Shown one piece after another: positions 1 to 5,273 of a stretch of DNA of 5,273 nucleotides (the first letter of the stretch is position 1; each line of letters opens with the position of its first letter). Both the position numbers and the translations under genes were made by a program. The stretch is taken from positions 1-5,273 of the forward strand of contig CANNNH010000134.1 in the NCBI GenBank assembly GCA_947505915.1, in the 5' to 3' direction. Origin of the DNA: Comamonadaceae bacterium. GTDB taxonomy: Bacteria; Pseudomonadota; Gammaproteobacteria; Burkholderiales; Burkholderiaceae. The notes beneath the pieces are model-generated. The model worked only from the letters and a program-made list of their open reading frames with translations. It was not told where the DNA came from and did no database searches.

Positions 1-9
1 ATTGCACCT

Positions 10-92
10 GCCCAACGTTGGCGGTGTTCGGAACGCACCACGATGCCGCTGCGTGTCCGCGACAGGCAAGCCGTTATGTCGCCTTGTTAGGA
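10..92 (-). repeat. attC-like recombination site at the 3' end of brnA (tentative)
   Basis: On the minus strand the element opens with TCCTAAC (92-86) and closes with GTTGGGC (16-10). The closing box fits the integron R' consensus GTTRRRY exactly. The opening box fits RYYYAAC except for its first base. Between them the arms can fold back: GGCG (83-80) pairs with CGCC (23-20), and CGG (73-71) pairs with CCG (31-29), with an internal loop of 6 and 5 bases between these stems. The span of 83 bp is within the usual attC size range. The brnA stop codon lies just inside the element, as is common for cassette genes. Against it, the outer arms are only partly complementary, one box has a mismatch, and neither a second attC nor an integrase is visible. 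It could be a chance match. Confidence 0.33.
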
Positions 93-382
93 GGCAAATG
101 CTTGCTCACGTATTGGCGAAGCACACTGTCCATGCGCGCCTGCCAGCCGTCACCTGTAGAACGAAAGTATTCAACGACCTCCACGCTATAGCGCACTGAG
201 AGCAGCAGTTTTTTATTCTCGGACTTTGGTCTGCCTCGCGCACCGGTGATCGGCACAAGTGCATCTAGCTGCGCCTTCGTCATGGGCTTGGCATCTGGAT
301 CGGCCTTAGCCGCCGCAACAATTTTGGCGTTGTCTCTGACAGATGGCATCAAGATGACCCGCTTACTGGATGTTTTCGACAT
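74..382 (-). CDS. brnA: BrnA family antitoxin
   Basis: A 102-residue protein expected to bind and neutralise the BrnT ribonuclease and, with it, to repress their shared promoter. The family pattern is clear: a charged N-terminal half, the GRPK element at residues 50-53 preceding a strand that resembles the ribbon of a ribbon-helix-helix DNA-binding fold (about 57-65), then the characteristic block FRSTGDGWQARMDSVLRQYV at 73-92. Length is normal for the family. The ATG at 382 is supported by a good ribosome binding site (GAGAGGTG, about 8 bases upstream). The start lies inside brnT, giving a 20-bp overlap and probable translational coupling, with toxin before antitoxin as usual for this family. 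The last codons run into an attC-like element. The assignment rests on recognised sequence pattern. Confidence 0.9.
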   Translation of the reverse strand: MSKTSSKRVILMPSVRDNAKIVAAAKADPDAKPMTKAQLDALVPITGARGRPKSENKKLLLSVRYSVEVVEYFRSTGDGWQARMDSVLRQYVSKHLPPNKAT

Positions 383-635
383 ATTTTTTCACCTCTCGTC
401 GTTCGGCAAGACGCAAACCAATGGTTCTGCGCACATCACCACGGTCTACAAACGCCACGAAATACAGTGTGTTGCCCTCTGGAACAAGGCCAATCATTCG
501 CAACTCATCGAATGCATAACGTGGATCAACCCAAACATACGCTTCCTCCCAGATTAACTTTTCAGCGAAGGAGCGCGACAGACCGTGCTTGTCCAAGTTC
601 AGCTTGACTTTGTCAGGGTCAAATACGAAGCGCAC
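363..635 (-). CDS. brnT: BrnT family ribonuclease toxin
   Basis: A 90-residue cytoplasmic toxin of the BrnT family, RelE-like RNases that cut mRNA and stop translation until neutralised by BrnA. The diagnostic N-terminus is present: FDPDKVKLNLDKHG at residues 5-18, then the SF-A stretch at 22-24. The C-terminal half keeps the strand-rich core (LYFVAFVDRGDVRRTIGLR, 57-75) and the final REVKKYV helix (80-86). The common 'ISxRKA'-type motif reads IGLRLA at 72-77, a small departure that might affect activity. The start is GTG at 635. No Shine-Dalgarno precedes it, and the predicted -10 box ends only 5 bases upstream, so the transcript may be leaderless. The gene overlaps brnA by 20 bp. Family identity is secure; toxic activity is inferred. 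Confidence 0.9.
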   Translation of the reverse strand: MRFVFDPDKVKLNLDKHGLSRSFAEKLIWEEAYVWVDPRYAFDELRMIGLVPEGNTLYFVAFVDRGDVRRTIGLRLAERREVKKYVENIQ

Positions 636-668
636 GATTTATTGTAGCTACAAATATTAAGAGATCAA
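636..668 (-). promoter_or_regulatory. brnTA promoter with palindromic operator
   Basis: Reading the minus strand towards brnT, TTGATC (668-663) can serve as a -35 box, followed by 16 bp and a good -10 box TACAAT (646-641). A perfect 12-bp palindrome, TTGTAGCTACAA, lies at 642-653 and covers most of the -10 box. A BrnA dimer or BrnTA complex bound there would block RNA polymerase, matching the autorepression known for BrnTA and other type II TA operons. Transcription would begin at or within a base or two of the GTG start at 635, leaving no room for a ribosome binding site. Confidence 0.65.
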
Positions 669-1044
669 TAACAGCCTTAACGGTAGAGCGGGGAGGTAAT
701 TTCGAACGTCAGCATAGGCAACATCAGGCGCCAAGAATTGCGCCGTGCCTGCCTTCGCAGCGATGAGCTCTAGCACCCACCCCCTCTTTGGTTTCAGCGC
801 TTCCGGACTAGGGAATACCACTAAAATAAATAAATCAATAATTTATAAATTTAAGTTACGATCTGTCACGTCAGCAGCCGAAATTACCCGCCATGCCAGT
901 CGAATTAGCCACAGCTCAACTCCCGGACCAGGCGCCCTTGCAGAGATCAATGTGTCCGACGTGAGGAAAACAGCCTGGTCTGTCCGTGTCGCTGTCATCC
1001 AACCCCCCCCCGCTTCTATTTCCAGCTTTAACAAGGAGAACATC
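669..1044. other. Non-coding stretch between brnTA and the transporter operon
   Basis: I see no convincing gene here. The plus-strand frame of the downstream binding protein stays open back to 745, but the encoded residues look random: Ser-rich, no domain, ahead of a clear signal peptide. There is also a good ribosome binding site just before the TTG at 1045. Contents: a short GC hairpin (GGCGC 727-731 with GCGCC 740-744, no T-run); an AT-rich patch at about 820-856 containing the palindrome AATTTATAAATT (840-851); three copies of TGTCNN in a row (981-998); and a run of nine C at 1003-1011. The stretch probably carries the promoter and control sites of the downstream operon. Confidence 0.6.
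992..1020 (+). promoter_or_regulatory. Weak sigma-70 promoter candidate with a C9 spacer tract
   Basis: CTGTCA (992-997) and TCTATT (1015-1020) each match four of six bases of the -35 and -10 consensus and are exactly 17 bp apart. The resulting transcript would start near 1027, with a leader of about 18 bases holding the AAGGAG ribosome binding site at 1033-1038. The spacer contains nine consecutive C (1003-1011), so slippage there would change the spacing between the boxes. Both boxes are weak, and the AT-rich patch around 820-860 is an alternative place for the true promoter. Confidence 0.25.
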
Positions 1045-1047
1045 TTG
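1033..1047 (+). promoter_or_regulatory. Ribosome binding site that sets a TTG start
   Basis: AAGGAGAA (1033-1040), a near-ideal Shine-Dalgarno, ends a few bases before TTG at 1045-1047. No other in-frame start between 745 and 1099 has a comparable site, so this defines the start of the binding-protein gene. The in-frame ATG at 1099 lacks such a site. Confidence 0.7.
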
Positions 1048-2064
1048 AACAACTCATCGCACACAACAAACCTGTGGCTTTTGAAGCTATTTGGGCCAAT
1101 GCTTAGAACACTCATGTTGCTGAGCGTTTGCTTGCTCGCACCCATCAGCCATGCCCAGCAAAAACCTCTTTTCGTCGCATTTGCGCTCTACGGGCCACAT
1201 CCAGCTTTGCAATCTCAGGTAGATGGGTTCAAGGACCGCATGACCAAATCCGGGTATGTGGAAGGAAAGAATATTCGCTATGTCCAGCAGGATGTCACCT
1301 TCAACCCAGCACTCGTCAGCCAACTGTTGACCGTACTCGAAGCCATGGGGCCAGACATGATCGTGACGATGAACACGCCCGTTGCCCAGGCCGCCAAGAC
1401 CGTCATAAAAAACAAGAGCCTCCCGTTTCTGTTCAGTGGCTTGGGCGATCCGGTTCTTGCCAAACTGGTTCCCAGCAGGACCCAAGGTGGCGACCAGATG
1501 ACAGGCACCTCGAACAAAAACGACTATGTGGCCACCTTCAAGTTCATGGGCAGGCTGATCCCCACCTTGAAGACGATAGGCATGCCATTCAATCCAGGCG
1601 ATGACGGCGATGTCTCTGCCATTGAGACCGCCGAAGCCGCCGCCAAACAGTTGGGCTATCAGATTCGCAAGGTGGCGGTTGATTCAACGTCTGACATTGG
1701 TCCACGGGTGCAGTCTTTGCGCGGATCTGATGCCATCTTTCTGATTCCGTCGAACCTACTTCAACCCGCAGTTCCAGCCGTTGCCGCAGCAGCCAACCAG
1801 ATTTCGGTACCGCTTGTGACTGTCAATACGCAAACTGTCAAGCAAAAAGCCGCGCTGGCTTCTTTCGGCGTGGACTGGGAGAGCATTGGTGGCAAAACCG
1901 CCGAGATGGCACTGGAAATTTTCGCCGGCAAGCGAACCTCGCAGTTGCCAGTCTATTGGCCTGTCGCAGCCGACCACATCGCCTCATTTAACGCAGATCT
2001 TGTCAAGAAGTTCAACCTGCAGGTTCCAGCCGAGTTCAAGGACTGCAAGTGCGTGTTTGAATGA
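1045..2064 (+). CDS. ABC transporter periplasmic substrate-binding protein (COG2984/TrpX-like)
   Basis: A 339-residue periplasmic binding protein that should capture the substrate and hand it to the permease encoded two genes downstream. The TTG at 1045 is chosen because AAGGAG (1033-1038) sits 6 bases before it. The ATG at 1099 (residue 19) is the alternative, but has only a poor site. A signal peptide is visible: Arg21, hydrophobic segment about 22-32, cleavage expected after SHA at 35-37. Family hallmarks follow: SGYVEGKNIRY (69-79), TPVAQAA (111-117), the LPFLFSGLGDPV stretch (126-137) and MTGTSN (152-157). The fold is that of type I (LivJ-like) binding proteins, PF04392. TrpX of this family is linked to tryptophan uptake, but most members have unknown substrates. 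The C-terminus has an unusual Cys-X-Cys (334-336). It overlaps the ATPase gene by 4 bp (ATGA). Confidence 0.88.
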   Translation: MNNSSHTTNLWLLKLFGPMLRTLMLLSVCLLAPISHAQQKPLFVAFALYGPHPALQSQVDGFKDRMTKSGYVEGKNIRYVQQDVTFNPALVSQLLTVLEAMGPDMIVTMNTPVAQAAKTVIKNKSLPFLFSGLGDPVLAKLVPSRTQGGDQMTGTSNKNDYVATFKFMGRLIPTLKTIGMPFNPGDDGDVSAIETAEAAAKQLGYQIRKVAVDSTSDIGPRVQSLRGSDAIFLIPSNLLQPAVPAVAAAANQISVPLVTVNTQTVKQKAALASFGVDWESIGGKTAEMALEIFAGKRTSQLPVYWPVAADHIASFNADLVKKFNLQVPAEFKDCKCVFE

Positions 2065-2855
2065 GCTCAGAATCCAAATTAGCCATCCGCAATCTTGGGC
2101 GCACGTTCTACAAGAACACGCCCAACCAACGCATCGCGTTGGACAGGGTCAACCTGACCCTGCATGCCGGAGATTTTGCTACTGTCATTGGTGGCAACGG
2201 GGCGGGCAAATCGACTTTGCTGAACGCCATCGCTGGCGAGGTAATGGCTGATGAAGGCAGTATTCATGTCAAGGGCATCGACGTCACGGGGCTGCCCACC
2301 CATGAAAGAGCTGCCTGGATATCCAGAGTATTTCAGGACCCACACGTTGGTACTGCAAGCACTTTGAGCATTGAGGAAAATCTGGCCGTGGCAGACCAGC
2401 GGGGGAATGTCCGGAGACTGCTGCCGGGCTTGAATAAAGCCAAAAAGGACATCTATCGCCATCGCTTGGCCTCATTTGGGTTAGGGTTGGAAAGTCGCAT
2501 GGGCGCCAAGGTGGGGCTGCTATCGGGCGGTCAACGCCAATCTCTTTCCCTCTTGATGGCCGTCCTGCGAGTGCCCGAGCTGCTGCTGCTTGATGAACAC
2601 ACCGCTGCGCTCGACCCGCGCACGGCAGAGATTGTCATGGAAGCCACTGCGAACATCATCCAACAAGAACGTCTGACCACGCTGATGGTCACGCACAACA
2701 TGCACCAGGCCATCAAATACGGCAATCGGTTGATCATGATGCGAGAAGGAAAAATTATTCTGGATGTTTCCGGCGAAGAAAGAGACGCGCTCACCGTGCC
2801 TGCCTTGGTCGAGCGGTTCCATCTGGCGAACGATTCGCAACTGCTGCAGGCCTGA
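2061..2855 (+). CDS. ABC transporter ATP-binding protein (COG1101-like)
   Basis: A 264-residue cytoplasmic ATPase that powers the importer. All nucleotide-binding elements are intact: Walker A GGNGAGKST (44-52), Q-loop Gln92 in VFQDP, signature LSGGQ (154-158), Walker B LLLLD with catalytic Glu179 (174-179), D-loop ALDP (183-186) and H-loop His212. The 'DEHTAALDP' form of the Walker B/D-loop region (178-186) is typical of the ATPases that accompany COG2984 binding proteins and COG4120 permeases, which agrees with both neighbours. The ATG is joined to the stop of the upstream gene (ATGA). The nearest purine-rich stretch lies too far upstream to act as a ribosome binding site, so translational coupling is likely. 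The permease follows after one base. Only one ATPase is present, presumably acting as a homodimer. Confidence 0.95.
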   Translation: MSSESKLAIRNLGRTFYKNTPNQRIALDRVNLTLHAGDFATVIGGNGAGKSTLLNAIAGEVMADEGSIHVKGIDVTGLPTHERAAWISRVFQDPHVGTASTLSIEENLAVADQRGNVRRLLPGLNKAKKDIYRHRLASFGLGLESRMGAKVGLLSGGQRQSLSLLMAVLRVPELLLLDEHTAALDPRTAEIVMEATANIIQQERLTTLMVTHNMHQAIKYGNRLIMMREGKIILDVSGEERDALTVPALVERFHLANDSQLLQA

Positions 2856-2856
2856 C

Positions 2857-3762
2857 ATGGAAACACTGAAGCTGTTCGTAGAGCTTTTGCCGATCAACAT
2901 CATCCAGGGCCTGATTTACGCGCTGGTGGCCCTTGGCATCATGATCCCGCTGCGCATTCTCAGCTTTCCGGATTTGACCAGTGAAGGAAGCTTCCCCTTG
3001 GGAGCGTGCGTGCTCGCTGCTTGTCTGGAGGGTGGTATGCCCCCGGTCCAAGCCACTTTGGTGGCTATCTTTGCAGGCGCACTTGCAGGCGTGGCAACAG
3101 CGTCGATTCATCGCTGGTTACACATCAACACCATGCTCTGCGGCATCATCGTTCTGACGATCCTGTTCAGCATCAACGTGCGAATCATGGGTAAGCCCAA
3201 TGTGGCCCTGTTCAACCACCCCAATGTATTCAGCTTGATTTTTGGTGACCATGCCACAAACCAATACAACCAAATACTGTTGCTTGGAACACTCTTGGTC
3301 TTGATTACCGGGTTGCTCTATGTCTTTTTTCAAACGCAGGTGGGCATGGCGATGCGAGCCGTTGGGGCTAGCGTTCCGATGGCGAAGGCGCAGGGCATCC
3401 ATGTTGCGCGTTACACAGCCTGGGGACTGGCGCTCGGCGGTGTGCTAACGGCTCTTGGCGCATCCTTGCAAGCGCAGCTACAAGGTTTTGCCGATGTCAA
3501 CCTGGGCTTTGGCGTACTGATCAACGGCTTGGCCGCGGTTATTTTGGGCGAGGCATTGCTGGGTAAGCACTCGATTGGGCGGCAACTGCTCGCGCCGATC
3601 TTGGGGGCGTTTGTTTACTTCCAGGTCATTGGTTTTGTCTTAGCCCTCGGGTTGAGACCGTCTGACCTGAAAGCACTGACCGGGATATTTGTACTGGTCA
3701 CGATGCTCGTGCCCATACTTCGCAAAACAGACAATGGACCGGCTGTTGGTATCAGAGAGTAA
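2857..3762 (+). CDS. ABC transporter permease (COG4120-like, BPD_transp_2 family)
   Basis: A 301-residue inner-membrane permease that forms the channel of the importer. About nine hydrophobic segments are visible, roughly at residues 12-34, 46-59, 64-84, 92-110, 138-158, 186-205, 214-232, 243-265 and 271-288. Family marks include the FPDLTSEGSFPLGA block (37-50) after the first helix, a cytoplasmic loop MAMRAVGASVPMAKAQGI (164-181) expected to contact the ATPase, and the LINGLAAVILGEALLG stretch (221-236). It belongs to the LivH/RbsC-like permease superfamily (PF02653). The ATG at 2857 follows the ATPase stop by one base. An earlier in-frame start would add residues encoded inside the ATPase gene that do not resemble a permease. 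A single permease gene, presumably a homodimer, is usual for this class. The substrate is unknown. Confidence 0.93.
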   Translation: METLKLFVELLPINIIQGLIYALVALGIMIPLRILSFPDLTSEGSFPLGACVLAACLEGGMPPVQATLVAIFAGALAGVATASIHRWLHINTMLCGIIVLTILFSINVRIMGKPNVALFNHPNVFSLIFGDHATNQYNQILLLGTLLVLITGLLYVFFQTQVGMAMRAVGASVPMAKAQGIHVARYTAWGLALGGVLTALGASLQAQLQGFADVNLGFGVLINGLAAVILGEALLGKHSIGRQLLAPILGAFVYFQVIGFVLALGLRPSDLKALTGIFVLVTMLVPILRKTDNGPAVGIRE

Positions 3763-3767
3763 CCACC

Positions 3768-4154
3768 ATGATTGTCAGAATCGCGTATCTAGAAGGCAAC
3801 GTCAAGCCGGCAGACCTTGAACGGTTTGATGCTTTTATTGCAAGTGAAGTGGTGCCCTTGATGAAGCGTTTTCCGGGTGTGCGCTCGGTGCGCGTGATGC
3901 GCGCCCAGTCCATCGAAGAAAACGGCCCATCGCTGCACATGACGTTCGAGTCGGTTTACGACTCGGTAGAGGCCATGAACCATGCCTTCACGTTTCCGGT
4001 GCGCCAGGAGCTCAAGGCCAAGATGGCGCAGATCATGCCTTTGTTCACGGGACGGCTCTTTCACATCACCCAGCACTTGATTGCGGACGAGGCCGTCCAA
4101 CCGAACCCGGCAGAACCAGCGGCAGCAAGCACAGGGCCAAAGCCAGCCAGCTAG
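3768..4154 (+). CDS. Small dimeric alpha/beta-barrel (EthD-like) protein
   Basis: A 128-residue soluble, probably cytoplasmic protein with no signal peptide. Its layout suggests a ferredoxin-like dimeric alpha/beta barrel: strand at 2-8, helix about 14-33 ending in LMKRFPGVRSVRV (31-43, the stretch most like EthD-type proteins), strands at 39-46 and 54-61, helices about 65-88, and a last strand 95-103. Residues 109-128 form a Pro/Ala/Ser-rich tail that is probably disordered. Relatives occur in degradation gene clusters, often without a proven reaction, so no specific activity is assigned. It starts 5 bp after the permease stop and ends 8 bp before the dehydrogenase, so it is very likely co-transcribed and connected with turnover of the imported compound. 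The ATG at 3768 has only a weak site (GAGAG) upstream. The gene is confident; the fold is moderately so. Confidence 0.75.
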   Translation: MIVRIAYLEGNVKPADLERFDAFIASEVVPLMKRFPGVRSVRVMRAQSIEENGPSLHMTFESVYDSVEAMNHAFTFPVRQELKAKMAQIMPLFTGRLFHITQHLIADEAVQPNPAEPAAASTGPKPAS

Positions 4155-4162
4155 CACCGGTC

Positions 4163-5273
4163 ATGTCGGTCGTTACCAACATCGAGGATCTGCGCGCTCT
4201 GGCGGAGAAGCGCGTGCCCCGCATGTTCTACGACTATGTCGACTCCGGCTCTTGGACCGAAAGCACCTACCGCGCCAACGCGTCTGATTTCCAGAAAATC
4301 AATCTGCGCCAGCGGGTCGCCGTCAACATGGAGAACCGCAGCACCGCCAGCACCATGATCGGGCAACCAGTAGCGATGCCGGTGGCTCTGGCACCGGTCG
4401 GGCTAACCGGCATGCAACACGCCAATGGCGAGATTCTTGCGGCGCGGGCCGCCAAGGCTTTCGGCGTGCCATTTACCCTATCGACCATGAGCATTTGCTC
4501 TATCGAAGACGTGGCCGTTGGCACAGACCAGCACCCATTCTGGTTTCAGATCTACGTGATTCGGGACCGAAATTTCATTGAGCGTTTGATCGAGCGCGCC
4601 CGTTCAGCCAGCTGCTCGGCACTCGTGCTGACGCTGGATCTGCAGATCAATAGCCAGCGCCACAAGGATTTGAAGAACGGGTTAAGTGTGCCGCCCAAGC
4701 TGACACTGGCCAATGCGCTCAACATGGTTTCCAAACCAGGCTGGAGCTTGGGCATGCTGAGCACGCAGCGGCGCGGTTTTGGCAACATCGTCGGCCATGT
4801 ACCTGGCATCGAGGACATGGGATCGGTGTCGCAGTGGGTCGCCAGCCAGTTGGACCCGACGCTGAACTGGAACGACGTGGCATGGATCAAGAAGCGCTGG
4901 GGCGGTAAGTTGATCCTCAAGGGAATCCAAGACGCTGAAGACGCACGCCTTGCGGTCAGCACCGGTGCCGATGCACTGATAGTGTCGAACCATGGCGGGC
5001 GCCAACTCGACGGCGCTGACAGCAGCATCCGTGCCCTGCCGGCCATCGTTGCGGCGGTCGGTAAAGAAATCGAGGTTCACATGGATGGCGGCATCCGCAG
5101 TGGCCAGGACGTGCTCAAGGCCCGCGCGCTCGGGGCACGCGGCACCTATATCGGTCGATCCTACATCTACGGCCTGGGCGCGATGGGGCAGGCCGGCGTG
5201 ACCAAGGCACTGGACATCATCTACAAGGAGCTTGACACCACGATGGCACTATGCGGGCAAACCGACATCAATA
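4163..5273 (+). CDS. lldD: FMN-dependent alpha-hydroxy-acid dehydrogenase (LldD-like), 3' end cut off
   Basis: 370 codons are present and the frame is still open at the window edge. By comparison with the family only about 10-20 residues are missing. The enzyme oxidises a 2-hydroxy acid to a 2-oxo acid using FMN, as do L-lactate dehydrogenase, glycolate oxidase and mandelate dehydrogenase. All key residues are intact by alignment from memory with spinach glycolate oxidase: Tyr25 (MFYDY), Tyr131 (FQIY), Asp159 (LTLD), Arg166, Lys253 (LILKG), and the catalytic His277 and Arg280 in VSNHGGRQLDG (274-284). The FMN phosphate site is MDGGIRSGQDVLKARALGA (307-325) plus Gly331-Arg332. The ATG at 4163 fits the family N-terminus but has no Shine-Dalgarno, suggesting coupling to the gene 8 bp upstream. 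The symbol reflects the family; the true substrate may not be lactate. Confidence 0.93.
   Translation, partial: MSVVTNIEDLRALAEKRVPRMFYDYVDSGSWTESTYRANASDFQKINLRQRVAVNMENRSTASTMIGQPVAMPVALAPVGLTGMQHANGEILAARAAKAFGVPFTLSTMSICSIEDVAVGTDQHPFWFQIYVIRDRNFIERLIERARSASCSALVLTLDLQINSQRHKDLKNGLSVPPKLTLANALNMVSKPGWSLGMLSTQRRGFGNIVGHVPGIEDMGSVSQWVASQLDPTLNWNDVAWIKKRWGGKLILKGIQDAEDARLAVSTGADALIVSNHGGRQLDGADSSIRALPAIVAAVGKEIEVHMDGGIRSGQDVLKARALGARGTYIGRSYIYGLGAMGQAGVTKALDIIYKELDTTMALCGQTDIN

Noticed and set aside
2..199. Possible small plus-strand gene at the left edge
   Set aside because: It has a weak TTG start at the window edge, is Arg/Cys-rich and overlaps brnA. No family pattern is visible.
246..557. 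103-residue plus-strand open frame opposite brnT/brnA
   Set aside because: It is antisense to two recognised family members and shows no coherent protein features.
727..744. Hairpin GGCGC/GCGCC as a terminator
   Set aside because: The stem is only 5 bp with an 8-base loop and no T-run on either strand. No gene ends just before it.
931..941. Sigma-54 promoter (GG...GC pattern in GGCGCCCTTGC)
   Set aside because: The GG and GC elements are separated by 7 bases instead of the required 10.
745..1044. N-terminal extension of the substrate-binding protein from ATG or GTG-type starts as early as 745
   Set aside because: The extra 100 residues show no domain and would precede an obvious signal peptide. 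The region is low-complexity and AT-rich in part, and a strong ribosome binding site supports TTG at 1045.
1117..1131. Lipobox in the binding protein signal peptide (LSVC)
   Set aside because: The residue before Cys is Val, not Gly, Ala or Ser. A normal signal peptidase I site (SHA) follows a few residues later.
1128..1604. 158-residue plus-strand open frame overlapping the binding-protein gene
   Set aside because: It is an out-of-frame reading of a well-supported gene, rich in Arg, His and Pro, with no domain. No sign of a frameshift in the real gene was seen.
2764..2856. Earlier in-frame start for the permease
   Set aside because: The added 31 residues are encoded entirely within the ATPase gene and lack permease character. 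ATG at 2857 follows the ATPase stop directly and matches the family N-terminus.
4552..5046. 164-residue minus-strand open frame
   Set aside because: It lies opposite the dehydrogenase gene, whose catalytic motifs are intact on the plus strand. The product is Ser/Arg/Pro-rich with no recognisable domain, typical of an antisense shadow.

Overview
The window looks like a stretch of a Gram-negative proteobacterial chromosome, most likely a betaproteobacterium of the Burkholderiales. That placement is an inference from moderate-to-high GC in the coding parts, from tightly packed genes, and from the close resemblance of the last protein to Burkholderiales FMN-dependent 2-hydroxyacid dehydrogenases. 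No rRNA or tRNA is present to confirm it. The window has two unrelated halves separated by a roughly 0.4 kb non-coding stretch.

Left part (1-668, minus strand): a type II toxin-antitoxin pair of the BrnT/BrnA family. The toxin gene comes first and overlaps the antitoxin gene by 20 bp. A perfect 12-bp palindrome sits on the -10 box of a recognisable promoter, immediately before the GTG start of brnT. This is what an autorepressed TA operon should look like, and the mRNA may be nearly leaderless. The 3' end of brnA runs into an attC-like element (about 10-92), so the pair could be, or derive from, an integron gene cassette. This is tentative.

Middle (669-1044): no convincing gene. It holds an AT-rich patch with an AT-only palindrome, and further down a weak promoter candidate whose 17-bp spacer contains a run of nine C. 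This is followed by a strong ribosome binding site and a TTG start.

Right part (1045-5273, plus strand): a compact five-gene run with junctions of -4, +1, +5 and +8 bp, probably one operon. It encodes a periplasmic substrate-binding protein of the COG2984/TrpX-like family, an ABC ATPase, a nine-helix permease, a small dimeric alpha/beta-barrel (EthD-like) protein, and an FMN-dependent alpha-hydroxy-acid dehydrogenase of the LldD/glycolate oxidase family that runs off the window close to its C-terminus. The first three form a complete importer of a poorly characterised class. The last two suggest that the imported compound, or something derived from it, is a 2-hydroxy acid that is oxidised to a 2-oxo acid in the cell. 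The substrate cannot be read from the sequence. The most interesting idea in the window is this linked uptake-and-oxidation unit, with possible expression switching at the C-run.
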